The notes: generated from the sequence alone by a model not told the origin. Shown: positions 11,620 to 23,853, counted from the stretch's first letter. The stretch is DNA of 64,000 bases from Echinarachnius parma (GCA_037951105.1 JBAMJV010008256.1:1-64000), one strand, 5' to 3'. Translations and numbers: made by a program.

Positions 11620-11870
11620 CTTTCAATATATTGGTATCATTAGAAAACCTTAGTCTGATTTACAGTGATGACTTAATTGTAATAAATGTAACCATTTATG
11701 TAATCTGGAATGTGCATCACACCTGAATTCTGAATGTTGCAGTAACCAGCGAAATGTCGCAAAATGCATATTTTGTTTGTCAACAGCATGAGCAGTGAAG
11801 TCTTCTTTTGCTTGAAGGATAGATTATTTGATATTGAGGCGTTCATGCATAAATATCAATGATGTATTTT
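11620..11870. repeat. partial foldback-element copy
   Basis: TTGGTATCATTAGAAA, then GCGAAATGTCGCAAAATGCA and TTGTCAACAG, then TTTTGCTTGAAGGATAGATT follow the same order as in the arms of the foldback element at 44399-45126. The other half is absent. Confidence 0.45.
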
Positions 11871-12089
11871 CCTTTTTTAACGGAATTATGCAGCATTTCA
11901 CCTTTGACTAGGCCCCATTTTCATGTATAATGCACAATCCACAATCCATGATGACCCTTATATGAATAGTAAAAATCACCTTTGAGCTTTTGCGATGAAT
12001 TCCAAATAAATGCACATTTGGAAAATCGTAGAAAACCCAAATGATCATTATTACTTAACATTTCGTCAAACGCTGTCAAAATACAGGGC

Positions 12090-12792
12090 TCGATAACACG
12101 TCCCAATTTTCCCCAGTTGAGTTGAAACTAATCCCTGGGATAGGTACAGTTGATCTGAACACGTTGTCACGCACTCCTGGTGTGAAGAGAGAACAACACA
12201 CCCGGTACTAGAATATCTGAATATCAATCATTGGTTTCATAGCATGACCACTAACCACTATATCAAGCACAACTTTGATTTAGTGCTTAACAAGAGTGAA
12301 CGTTTAGTTAGTACTAAACACGTGTTCTGAGGATAAGTATGTCTAAGGCTCACATGAATCAAACACACCTTAACATGAACACACACTTACGTTACGTTTT
12401 ATGGTACTTTAAGTCATGAAACAAAAGCTTATAATGTATAATCAATTCCATGTGAGTGGAAATCAATCAACAACCGTCTCAAACTTACAATTGTTCTTAT
12501 AAAAAAGTGGGCACAAGTACATTCATAAATTAAATAAAGATTTATGAGGACCTTTACATTGGCACAAAATTGTCATGAATCATGATACAGGAGGTTAGTG
12601 GAGTATTGAGATACAATATAATTAGTCATTGCAATCATTTAATAGGACACACTTTAGATTACGCTGTTTTCCATTTCTCATGGTAGGCTTCATCAGCAAG
12701 AGTCACCTCCCATCCTTTCTCAAAAGTTACAACTTGTTTCCCGCTACGCATTACATTCCACGTTATTACAACTTTAAGAGAACTAAACAGGT
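12090..12792 (+). promoter_or_regulatory. duplicated 5' flank of receptor A
   Basis: It shares with the flanks of the copies at 1268 and 41440 the ordered landmarks CCCTGGGATA (12136), TGTCATGAATCATGA (12569), GCAAGAGTCACCTCCCA (12695), TTACAACTTG and TTTCCCGCTA (12737-12746). The last resembles an E2F core and lies about 50 bp before the start codon. Promoter or 5' UTR role is inferred from conservation and position only. Confidence 0.45.
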
Positions 12793-14883
12793 ATGGAACG
12801 CCTAGTGAGTTTCGTTTTTGCAGCCATGGCAGTGATTCTCATAGTTCAGCCATGTTTTGCATCGTCTTTTCAATGTGACAGACAAACCTATAAACTAGAA
12901 ACGAATTGGACAGTTATCAGACTTCGGTGTGAAGCCGACCGAGCACATGAACATATCCAATTGTATCAATCTAATAGTGAAGCGATTGGACACTGCGATC
13001 CCGTGCATTGTATAGCAGATGGTTGTTACTTGCAGTGTGAGACTAATACAGACGTTAAAGACGACTTTGATATTGCACCGTGTGGACTTAATTGTTTTTT
13101 GTTGACAATTCGAAATCCTCTACTCGACACTTATCACGGTCAATACTATATTTCTATCAATTCTTCTGACATACGTCTTCCTATGAACCTAACTAAACCA
13201 CTAAATTTAACAACGTCGACTGGTGAACCCGTAAACCCTTCCAACTGTACCTCTGCACCAATCATGCATATGGTAAGCGTTTCAAGCAGTTTTCTTGACT
13301 CTGAAACAACAACAGTTATAAGAGACGAAACATGGCCAACTCATTCTAAGCCATTGGAAGGAACGTCCCAGTGTCAAAAAGGAACATGCGCGGTGACCGA
13401 AAGTGAAGTTATATCTGAAACCAATAACACGATATTTAGTGATTTATTTCCCAAAATAATTGTACCAACGCTGTGTGTGGCTTTTATATGCATCGTCGGA
13501 TCGGGACTCTATATTGTTGTGCACAAGTGCACACAAGGTGAAGCGCTGAATCGCGACCTACAGAGCATATCAGTTGCCCTGTCACGATCACATACTGTTG
13601 AGGCGATAGACATGGCGTCGATTTCTTCACGACCTCCGCTAACATCTCTTGGAAGTGCAAACACCCGGTTCGGCATTAACAATCCTCCGATGGATCATGA
13701 TGCACCCGAGTTACCTCCAAGGACCCGCCAAAGCGACCTGACCAAGATGCAACCGTTCGCAGATGATTGTACACCATACGACGAGAGCGGGTTTAACTTC
13801 AACGCGGAATGCTCGGTGTCCACTACATCTCCACATCGTCATCAAAGTGGCTTCCAAAACGTACAAGGAGCTTTAGCAGCTGCTGTAGGAGTTGAGACAC
13901 TTGGTGGTGATGGTGGCATCCAACAGAATGAGAACACGTACTGCACGGTGGATGATTGCAAACAAAATGAAGGCACAGGGCAGGCGGCTAGCGGTCATAA
14001 CAAGCCGATTCCTATCATCGAGGATATTTCGGTAGACTGCAATACGGTCGACGATGATCTGATAAGTAGGTTGTATGCCAAACCAGAGAAGAGAAGGAGG
14101 ATGCAGCCTGAGCAACATAACGATAATTCATCTTTCAACATTTGTGCGGAGGCTGACGAAGCTGACTATGACATCCTTAGACACAACTTTGGAAAGAAAG
14201 CAGTTTGCATTGTGGTGTGGTCAATACACGGTCACCAATATCAGGTTAGGATATTGTCCGACCTAGTAACGTAAGCTCTGATGTTGTATAGACTAATAGT
14301 CAGCTTTTTGCAAGGGCACAAAGTATTTTCACCTTTGCCACGATAATTATCAGTATGTCACAGAAAATATTTCAATGATTTGCTAGGCAACTTGACTACT
14401 TTAATGACCGGATTTCCACATTCTTATCCTACAATGTCGGGTGGGAACCCAGCAGAAGCTCCCATTGCAGGACTGTACGACGATACCGGTAGTTCACGCA
14501 GCCATCCAGACATACGCGCTCCTTGCGATCTCTGCACAAATCAAGACAATGAAGACTCGCGTTTTATCGCAACACAGTCTGGAGAGAATACCGAAGCGAT
14601 GTCAGCAGGGAATGAGTGTCGTCACTTCCGTTGCTACCCGGGCGATATCCCAGATCCAAGCAGTGATTGTTGCATCTACGCTGACGTTGGGCAGCCAACC
14701 GTATTTTCACCGGCTACGCCTGCTTCCCTAGAACATCAGAATGATGCGTTGCAGGCAAGTGACGGAGCAAGCGGAAGAGTGTCATCAGAACCCTTGGGCA
14801 GAGATCAGGGCCAGCTTTACCTGGATGAGTTCTTTGATTCGTCTGACTACGAGCTGCTGAACCCACAAATAGACAGGGAGTGA
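12793..14883 (+). CDS. receptor A: single-pass receptor with eight-cysteine ectodomain and tyrosine-motif tail (two exons)
   Basis: Exon 1 runs 12793-14270 and exon 2 14364-14883. The 93-bp intron has donor AAC|GTAAGC and acceptor CACAG, both phase 2, and the joined frame would encode 665 residues. Residues 1-24 are a signal peptide. Cysteines are at 28, 46, 68, 73, 78, 82, 97 and 101. An Ig-like F-strand motif (D-x-G-x-Y in the paralogs) lies at 114-118 but lacks the usual Cys two residues later. A Thr/Ser/Asn stalk follows, then a membrane helix at about 222-244 without charged residues. The tail has PELPPR at 305-310 (class II SH3-type PxxPxR), YCTV at 383, YAKP at 428 and DYDIL at 458-462. 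Exon 2 ends with SSDYELL. By analogy with inhibitory receptors the tyrosines could recruit SH2 proteins; the ligand is unknown. The splice is predicted by eye. If unspliced, exon 1 stops at 14272-14274. Confidence 0.8.
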
Positions 14884-15319
14884 CATAACGTAATATGCAT
14901 CTGCATTTAAGTATGTAAAGCAATGGGTGTATTTTTTGTCACTGTACATTGTCAATGCAACGCAACATTTGTGTTAAACCTGAGTGACTGAAGTTTAAAT
15001 GTAAAGCAGAAATTATCAAGTTGTAAACAAATTATGAATGAAGCAACCCGTTGCTTACCAGGATAAATCACTCATCCAGGAAGTGATAGCGGTATCTGCA
15101 CTGATCCTGATGCTGGCCCTGGCCACCTTTCAGGCGAGCTATGATTTTCTAGAGCGAGGGAATAAAGTCCCTTAGTCAAGCGGGAATGTGGCATGACATT
15201 AATTGTAAATATATCGTGGTCATCTTTACCACGAGGAAATATTTGATATTCTGTCTACAGGACTTGCAATGATAAGTTTGATAAGTGATAATTAGAATTG
15301 TATGCGGGCTTTTTGATAT
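14884..15319 (+). other. 3' flank of receptor A
   Basis: It probably holds the 3' UTR. AATAAA at 15161-15166 is a possible polyadenylation signal, but sister copies read AGTGAA there, so it is not conserved. The block CACCTTTCAGGCGAG to CAAGCGGGAATGTGG (15118-15192) recurs at about 43720-43795 and 51402-51450. It looks like a faint repeat of part of exon 2. Confidence 0.35.
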
Positions 15320-16912
15320 AAACCCCTCAAAAAAAGTTCGGAAACTCAAGTTTGATCGATTATATCTATTTTATTAAGAAATCATAATGGTTATATTTGG
15401 TATCACTTGAAAGGGTGTGTATACCTCTTTAATATGATACCAAATTCGTAAGCATCAAGAGCACGAGGTATGTGCAGTATACTTGAGAATGGGGAAAAGT
15501 CAGAAGTGAAATGTCGCAAAATGCGCCAACAAACTTCAGTTGGAAGGTCTGACACCCATATCACCGTCTTTCTCAAGTTCAAATTCTTTCGACGATGAAT
15601 ATCTTGTCAATGAAGAGATACTGTTGAATATGGTATCAAACAAAAGCCTGTTTAATTATCTTTCCAATGACACCTCACTTGGATCAATTATGAAAGCCGG
15701 GTAGGTACAATTAAGGTGAATATTTGGGAGGATCGACAGCAAAATGTAAGCAAAATGCATTTGATTGTGTGAAATTGAAGGCGTTGCATCCAAAAACGAC
15801 TTTTGTGAGGATATCTTAGTACTTTACTTTACATAATCATTATGAAATTCAACATTATGTTAAAGCGTGTTAATTTGTCAATGAAATAATGCCCCATTCA
15901 TAGTGGTTATGTGCTTGAGGTGTGTGTAGTACCTCTAAATGTATGGGGCTCAAAATGACACGTTGTTAGGTCGACTTTCTACCGTTTGATACGTGGTAAT
16001 AAGGGCATACCTACACGGTCGAAGTGGGCGCTAATATGCCAGTTCTGGCCAGTTTGCGTAGGTTTAGAGAAATTTGAAGCATTTTCAATACATCAAGTTT
16101 GTGAGTTTCCTGTATTACACACTCACATTCAGCATAATCATTGCAAATGAGACATCATATTACAGGTAAATTAACGAGCTTTCCGATAGTGCAAAATGTA
16201 ATGATGATAGAGTTATGCTTAATACAACAATATCTTACCGGAATCTTGAAACAAGAAGCCATGGTCTTAAATTCATAGCATTTATAGACCCCCATATCCG
16301 GTTTTACTGCACACACCCCAATAGCATAATTATTACAGGTGAGACATGATTTTAAAGAAAAATAAACACGCTTTCACATTATACTAAATTTACTGATGAT
16401 TATGCAATTTACAACCCTAAAACATCCCTCCAATAGTCGTTTTTCGATGCAACGCCTCCAATTTCACAAAAAGAAATGCATTTTGCAACATTTCCCTTCC
16501 GGCCCTCCCCATATTCAGCTGTACCATACTTAACCTGTTAATAAAATTGTTACGGACATAATCGTATTGAAAAGATAGACACATAGGCTTTAAAATGATA
16601 CCAAATTTGATAAGTTTAAATCATTTGAACACGCTACAATCTTCGATACAACCTGAACATTAAAAAATACGGCACAAGAGTCAAATTTCCCAACTGAATA
16701 CTTTCGGCCCGTTTTGCGACATTTGACTTCTGACCGTCCTCCATTCTGAAACGCACTGCGTATTCCCTGATTTGAAATGAATGACAAATAATGTACCATT
16801 TTAAAGGGAAATCATCATGCATTGCAATTACACTAAAGGAACAAATACAATTTGACAATAAAAGTTATACAATCGATCAAAGTTGAGTTTCCGAACTTTT
16901 TTTGAGGGGTTT
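15320..16912. mobile_element. 1.6 kb foldback element
   Basis: The ends are AAACCCCTCAAAAAAAGTTC and its exact reverse complement. Homology between the arms continues inward for some 200 bp (AGTCAGAAGTGAAATGTCGC at 15507 against GCGACATTTGACTTCTGACC at 16716). A second inverted pair lies further in (AATTGAAGGCGTTGCATCC at 15773, GATGCAACGCCTCCAATTTC at 16447). It has no transposase frame. Arm motifs are shared with 44399-45126 and 11620-11870, so these form one superfamily of hairpin elements. Confidence 0.75.
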
Positions 16913-18480
16913 AGATATGCGACACTTTGTATTGCAAGATTGGTTGTATGTAATACAGATCCTGACATTGTAGCGAGTTATGTATACCAACATACCCTTC
17001 TGTTATTACATAAACAGACAAAGGGAATGGTAAACGTTATGTTATGTTTTAGGTGTGCTGCGTCCGCCAAATGTTAATACGAAATACCAATGTAATACAG
17101 TAATAACTATGTAATACAAATATAAAACTACCATTGTTGGTAGCATGCACATGCAAATGGGATATGTATGAGGATATCTTGATGATTGGCGCATTAATGT
17201 ATATATTTGTGCTCAATACTTCTAACAGTACAGTTGATTAACAATTTTGTCATTAAAATCCGATCTATCAATCTAGGTTAGAATAAAAATCAAAATGTTG
17301 TAATGCTTTTTAACAATTTATAGAATACGCCCTTATACAAAAACACACCTTTTTGTATTGAATATGCGCATTATGTATAAAATGTAATTGTGTTGGAAGT
17401 TACTATTATTGATTATGAAGATATTATTGTATGTAGAAGAAAGGAACCATACGCCATTTATATTCTTTTAAAACATGCTAACAAATGTATGATATTTTAT
17501 ATAAGGACAGTAAAAAAGAAGTTTGAAGTTTTCTTAAATACATTACATGGAGAAGTCCACTTTCCATCAAAATTAAATTAACGACATAATTATGTACATT
17601 TCTAAGCTACGCAGCTATCGAAGAATCAACATTTTACGACAAATTACTCTCTCAAAATCAAAATACAGAAAGTTATATTCCATATTTACATATGCACGTG
17701 TACATGGTTAAGCAAAGAAACCTGTCGTCCTCGAAAGTTGAACAATTGGATATGGCGCCATTTGGAAGACAGCTCTTTTAAGGAAAAGATGTGAGGACAT
17801 AATGAAAGACACGTAGAATGTAAACATAATTATTATTTGTTATAATCCTGAAATGATCTGTATATAAAAAAAAAACAATTGTTATTCTGTACTGAATTTC
17901 TCTTTCACTGGAATTTAACTTATCTACACTGTGTATACTGTGTTACTCCTTGATGTATTTTGATGTGTAACTGATTATTGTTAAAAAATATGATTTGTAC
18001 GAGAAAACAAAATCAACACAAAACAAAGGAATCGGAGTATATCAACAGTATCGTTACAGAAAATACATAACATGGTTAATTTGTGTAAATGTTTTTAATA
18101 CGATAGGGTTTTAAAAGAGATAGTCAAGTGTTGGTGTAGAGGGCCCTGCACAAAATAATTTGCGTGTCACTGTCAGGTAATGAAAAACTGACTGTCAGAT
18201 TTTAAACATTATATCATTTTAAAGACAGAATAAATGTGTTTGATAAAAATCGGTTCACAGCTGAAATATCAATGAATAATCGATCGGAATAAACATAGGA
18301 CTCCAGGTCAATTCGATGATTAAAAAAAAAACCTACAAGTCAATTTGACCAAAACTGTGTCTTTACTAAATCTTTCACTTTAATTACTGCGTATATAGAA
18401 AATAAAGAAATGAAAGAAAACTGTATTGCTTTTTGTTGCACGAATTAAATAATCCCGTCGAACCTATGTAACATTTCCGA
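16913..18480 (+). repeat. segmentally duplicated 3' flank of receptor A
   Basis: Landmarks GTAATTGTGTTG, GAAGATATTATTGTATGTAG, TATTCTTTTAAAA, a TTTCTCTTTC block, TATGATTTGTACGAG and GCGTATATAGAAA occur here in the same order as in 22850-23520, 44290-45600 and 52440-53100. These lie downstream of the receptor copies at 20474, 41440 and 49195. Short frames in it are not conserved. It therefore marks duplicated blocks rather than a gene. Confidence 0.55.
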
Positions 18481-18611
18481 ACATTTGTTTGTTTATTTTC
18501 TTTCGATTGTATATTTTGCCTTGTGTGCTTATGTGTGTGTCAATGTGTGTTTTGCGATCGAAAGTGAGCAAAAGTAACACCGAGAGCAGGAAACACAACT
18601 ATGTTGAAATA

Positions 18612-18684
18612 TTTGGTCACGCCTTGAAATGAGATTTACAAGATTTAATCAATTAAAATCTCATATAAAGGCATGCATGACCAA
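18612..18684. repeat. imperfect palindrome (GGTCACGC hairpin), copy 1
   Basis: TTTGGTCACGCC and GAGATTT are mirrored by AAATCTCATATAAAGGC and GCATGACCAA. The same hairpin, diverged, lies at 46681-46751 and 53394-53466, each after AGCAGGAAACACAA or a close variant. Confidence 0.6.
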
Positions 18685-20130
18685 CTTTTTGTTATAATTG
18701 TATATTACGTTTCAAATGTGTGGTTTTGTTTTATAACAATTTATCGCATTGTTTAACATTAGTAATTGCTTTACATCTGCATATGTTGATATACAACAGT
18801 CGAAAGTACTTATTCTAAGTGCTATAGATCATTTGTGACTCTCTTTCCTCAAACCCACAAAAAGTCGCCAGATATGTTTGTCTGCTATGAGCCAACATGT
18901 GTGAATCATGCTAAAAAATGAAAATTTTGAACTTTACTTTTCCTGAAAGCATAATCTTTCATCTGTCGACTGTCAAAATATGGAGTCTTAAAACAAATCC
19001 AAAGTTGAGTTATAAGCAGTTTTCTAGACCATGTTTTTTCGGAGTGACCCATGTTTTGATCAAAAATCTTTTTGCAGAACGCTGCGAGACAATAGCCCTT
19101 CGGTCAGCTCACAGCTCTACGACCGGCCGTACTATGGCCCAGATTCGCACGCAATCGCTGAACGCGGCCTGCATTGGCTAATCGTGACACATACCGGTTC
19201 CAGGTCAAAGTTTAGCTTTAATTAGATCCTGTTTCATGCATTAAGCTCCCTTGTACTTCACCTTCACAAGGGATACAATAAAAGTTCCTTCGCACTGCGC
19301 GCCTGAGTGATCATAATCTTTAGAGGCTGTTTTCTCCTTATTCTGTTAAACTAGACTTGCTCACTTTCCTACTTTTAATCGCTTTTTTGAATAGGTTATG
19401 CTGGTCCAAATTTATTAAGGTATATATCATATTAAAGCTTAGAGTATGCTCTTTCCAAATATGTAAAAAAGTCCAAACTCATTCTCGTCAGGTTTTTGTG
19501 GGTTTGACGGGACTGGGTCACATTTGTGTCCGCCTCTAACACTTTCGGTTAATTAGCGGAAATATTAAAATTTAGCTTTGTTATGTTTTGAATTCTCTAG
19601 AATTTCAACTTTTAAATGATGTATAACTTGATACAGATAAGTTTGTTAAAGACCAGACAAATGCAATTTGATAACATGGACCAGAGCCTCGCTATTTGAT
19701 AAACAACAGAGAAAATCGCTTCTAAAGCATTGCATCATTCCGGAAAGCATTCTTACACATCGAGCGAAACAATTATTTATGGTATTAACAATTTTAATTA
19801 GGACCTGCAATTTTCGGAAAATGTAGATGAAATAATTATGTAATTATCAAATCCCATAAAGTTACAATTTTCACCCACAGACAATTTTGTATGATTTTTA
19901 GGCTCTATTTACTAAAGATCCACAGCGACGTATGACCGAAAGTGTGGCGCTTGGGCTCATTTGGTAAATGAGAGTAAACGGAGACATGAACACTTTATAT
20001 CAACACACATTCGTCCATGAAACCAAATATTATATTAGTACAATAAAAGACATAATGAAATTGAAACCAATTATTAATGCCCGCCTTTCATAATTATGAT
20101 ATAAATAAAAACATACAAGTTTTTAAAAAA
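18685..20130. other. intergenic, no gene recognised
   Basis: AT-rich sequence. A somewhat GC-richer patch at 19075-19215 has overlapping short frames in two phases but no recognisable protein. TCAACGGAGACAT-like sequence near 19975 also occurs near 46920 and 53610 and belongs to the duplicated receptor flanks. Confidence 0.4.
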
Positions 20131-20134
20131 TACA

Positions 20135-20473
20135 TTGAGAAAGCAATATTATATTAGTATAATAAAACAGCGTTTGTTTAGAGCTCAATGCAGAACAGCC
20201 AACGCTTTTCATTATTATCATTATTGGGGTACGAAAGTGAAGCCAAAATCCGGGACTTCAGGAGATTCGTCAACTACAGTTGATAAATTGGGGAACATTA
20301 ATCACAGTCTACACGACACGTTGATCCCGGGAGAAGACAAACCGTATGAAGTTTTAGTACAAGACTTTTCAAGTAGACTCAACATAATGCTCTTTCTATA
20401 TCTCCCGACATTCGTCCCTCTGATTATCTTCACTCTCTAAAGGTTAGTGAAATAAACGATACAAAGAAACAAC
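20135..20473 (+). promoter_or_regulatory. duplicated 5' flank of receptor B
   Basis: GTACGAAAGTGAAGCCAA, CCGGGACTT, GATTCGTC, GATAAATTG and ACACGACACG recur in order at 47082-47180, upstream of the copy at 49195. A 101-codon frame here is not preserved in the second copy, so I read it as upstream or 5' UTR sequence, not a protein gene. Confidence 0.4.
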
Positions 20474-22544
20474 ATGTTGTGGTGCAAGATGAAGGTTTTC
20501 TCGGCAGCATTACTATTTTTTCTCGCCGTTCAGCCATGCCGTACATTGTCAGTCCAGTGTGAGAGACATCGTGAACTAGAAACCAATGGGACGGCTGTCA
20601 GTGTACAGTGTATTATTGATCAACATGCTTCATTAGTAAATACATACAAATTATATTTACCCGATGGTGATGGTAAAAAGAGTGGATATTGTTTTTTCAG
20701 TCGCTGCAACGCTCCAAGTGAATGTTCCTCAATATGCAGGAATCCAATGGAGTACACCAACCATTCCAAACTAGAAATATGTGGAGTCAAGTGTTTTACC
20801 TTCAAGATAAAAAGTCCGCTGGCTGAGACTGATTATGGTGAATACTACATTTATGTAGATGGATTTCCAAAATTTCTTGCGTTTGACCTACCAAATATCA
20901 CAGTTATTGAAGTAACTGACAATACCTCGACCTTTCAACATGCTTTCCGTTCTGTATCATCATGGACATCTACAACCTGGGTTTCCAGCAGAATCCTAGA
21001 TCCCGGAGCTACACAACTGAGAGGTAGCGGCGTACTTTCCACCATTTCTACGGATATAGAGCAACCACAATTGTCTCACAGAACCACGACCATCCATCCA
21101 TCAGACGACGTTCAAGATAGACACACGAGTAACGAAATGACCTACATTTTTATTATCGTATCATTATCTTTGGCACTCCTTTGTATCATCGGAACAGGAC
21201 TATATATTCTCGCGCGAAAACGCACATTTAGTGATAGACTAAACAGCGACCAACGAAATATTCCAATTGCCATCTCACGGTCCAATCCAGCAAATACTAT
21301 GCACATGGCGCCCATGCCACCACATCGTACGCTCTCATTTCCGAACGTGGGTAACCTTCCGGGCAACGGTAGTGCATCAAGATCTAATGGAGGGAATGAA
21401 CTTGATGCAGTTTCGTCATGGTCGCTTAGTCATGCACCGGAGTTGCCTCCGAGGACCTGCCCTGGTGACCCAAAGAAGAAGCGAATCTCGGACAACACAA
21501 TGGCTACTACGCAAGTGAATCGTGTCCAAATTCGTCAACGTGGGACTTTAGCAGAAATCGATGTTGCGACACTTGGTGCTGTTGGTGGAGGCGTAGATGT
21601 TGAGAACATGTACAGCACGGTGGATGATTGCAAACAGAACGAAGTCACCAGTGTGATGGCTTGTGGTCATTACATAACATCTCCAGCCATGGAGGATATA
21701 TCGGTAGATTATAATACTGCTGCTGATGAAATGCTTAGTATGTTGTATGCCAAACCAGAAAAGAGAAAGAGGGTGAAGCATCAGAAGTCCAACGATAAAT
21801 TGTCCTTCAACATTTTTGCCGAGGTTGATGATTCTGATTACGACGTCCTTAGAGCAAACTTTAGGAAAGAAGAAATTTGCATTGCGTTGAGGTCGAAAGT
21901 TGGTCAGCACTACCAAGTCAAGATATTTTTTAACGTAGTCATGTAAGCTTTAACAGGGTCAACATAGATTTATATTTCTGTATAGGTATGACGTGTTTGC
22001 AATTTGGCCTCAATAATGATAAATATGTCACTATAACTATCAAAATACTGAGCTAGGCTACCTGACCATTTTTTTGACCGGTTTTTGGCAGTCTTGTCCT
22101 ACGATGTCGGGTGGTAGCCCAGCAGAATCTCATATTCCAGACGGATACGACGAGACTGCACGTTCACGAGCGATTTCAGACATCCCCGCTACTTCTGATC
22201 TCAACGGTTACCACGACCCTGACGACTCGTGCCTTGTCGCATCACAGCCTGGAGAGAATAGCGAAGCGGTGTCAGCAGTTAATGAGTGTAATCAGTTCCG
22301 TTACTACCCGGGCGACATCCCAGTTCCAAGCAGTGGTTATTGTGGCATCTGCGATGACATCGGGCAGCTAACCTTGTTTTCATCGGCGACCCGTACTTCT
22401 CTAGAGCACGGGAGTTGTGCATTGCAAGCCAGTGATGGAGCAAGCGGGAGAGTGTCAGCGGAACCCTATGGCAGAGGTACGGGTCAACTTTACCTGGATG
22501 AATTCTTTGACTCGTCTGAATACGAGCTGTTGAGGTACAACTAA
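20474..22544 (+). CDS. receptor B: paralog of receptor A (two exons, junction uncertain)
   Basis: Exon 1 (20474-21946 if unspliced, 490 codons) starts at ATG 20474. Met-6 (20489) is an equally good start and gives a signal peptide like the paralogs. The ectodomain keeps all eight cysteines (29, 46, 73, 78, 84, 88, 103, 107) and ETDYGEYY at 118-125. The membrane helix is at about 223-246, followed by ARKR. The tail has PELPPR at 322-327, YSTV at 380, YAKP at 425 and SDYDVL at 454-459, a good ITIM fit. Exon-2 homology (about 22053-22544) ends with SSEYELL. The donor AT|GTAAGC (21943) is as in receptor A, but the AG acceptor used there reads TA here. A phase-0 alternative (donor at 21935, acceptor before 22053) would work. 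The protein may therefore end after exon 1 or use a shifted junction. Confidence 0.75.
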
Positions 22545-23560
22545 AATAGGTCTAGATCAACACATTATGGGTGTTACTCTCAACATTCACAACCAGGCCT
22601 TAGCTTTTCATTTGATTGTTCCCATAGATGAATGGTTTAAGTCCGTTATGTCCTCTAAAATATGTTTAAGTAATATGCAGGTATCATACAGTAATAATTA
22701 GGGAGTGATAATTAAAAGGATATAGTTGTGTTTAGCTCCCACATACAATTTACATATTTGTGTGTTGACACATTATTGTGAATATTTCTGTTCAGTATAA
22801 CTAATCATACAAATTATCTAGTTAGGAACTGGTATTAGCATTAATGTAATCGTGAAATGTAATTGTGTTGAAAATTACTGTCATTTATATTTTGATTGTG
22901 TATTCTAAAAATTATTTTGGAAGAAAATTAGACAGTTTTTTTAAGGTTACAATAAGTACTGCAAAAGTGACAATTGATTAAGAAGATATTTTTGTAGACA
23001 GGAAAGGACGAAAAGGTATGCCAATGCTATTCTTTTAAAATATGTTAATCAATTTAGGATCCTTTATTTTATTTTGGGAAATAAATAAAATATTTGAAAT
23101 TGTTCTGGAAGAAATTAAATAGAGAAGTAAAGTAAATAAAGATATAATTTGGAGGACAACAGATGAAGACATACTTCAAAGGCACGTAAAGTGTAAACAT
23201 ATTTTTAAATTTTGTTCCATATTATCCTGTGATTATCATTTTAAGTCGGACAACTGTTATTTTGTTCTTACTTTCTCTTTCTCTCTAATTGAACTTATTC
23301 AAAATTGTGTAAACTGTGTTATTCATTGATGTACTGTTGATGTGTAACTGATGTTTGTTAACTATATGACTTGACCGAGAACAAAAACAAAATCAGAGTC
23401 TAGCCTATCAACATAATCGTAAAAGAAAAATACATCAGCTGGTTGATTTGTGTAAATGTTATTGTTGGCTTAAGGTAACATTGTTTTTAATAACTGTGTA
23501 TAAAGAAAGTAAAGATTAACATTGAAATGATCAACATGCTTAATGTTACAATACCTACAA
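22545..23560 (+). repeat. segmentally duplicated 3' flank of receptor B
   Basis: It carries the same ordered landmarks as the flank at 16913-18480 (GTAATTGTGTTG, AGAAGATATTTTTGTAG, TATTCTTTTAAAA, GTGTATAAAGAAAGTAAAGATTA). The stretch CAACCAGGCCTTAG to GTCCGTTATGTCCTCTAAA (22589-22660) recurs at 51900-51970, tying it to the flank of the 49195 copy. Confidence 0.55.
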
Positions 23561-23565
23561 ATTAA

Positions 23566-23820
23566 TTGGTCCCGATGGTACACAGATTGGATATTGCTTT
23601 TTTAGTGGATGCACCCTAAGTGCTTGCTCATGAAATGTCACATTGCACAACCTGCAATATTTAAAGTCCGCTGGATGAGACTGATTAGGGTCAATATTGC
23701 ATTCATGTAGAACAATTTCCTAAATTCCGTTCGTTTAACCTAACATAATAGTATGCCACAGTTAGTAAAGTAACTGACACAACCTCGACTACTGACCATG
23801 CTTTCCACTCGATATCTGAA
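23566..23820 (+). pseudogene. seventh receptor copy, ectodomain relic
   Basis: Translation gives PDG, then IGYCFFSGC, CS, SAG.D, VEQFPKF, FNLT and KVTDTTST, collinear with residues about 62-160 of receptor B (PDG, SGYCFFSRC, YVDGFPKF, FDLPN, EVTDNTST). Several in-frame stops are present, and there is no signal peptide, membrane helix or tail. It is a dead fragment, closest to the receptor B subtype. It is followed within about 35 bp by the reverse transcriptase fragment. Confidence 0.65.
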
Positions 23821-23853
23821 CCATCTGATACAAAGGCTAATCGAACCACAACT

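Noticed and set aside
20135..20440. 101-codon frame upstream of receptor B
   Set aside because: Its duplicated counterpart at 47082-47180 does not keep the frame, so it is flank rather than coding.
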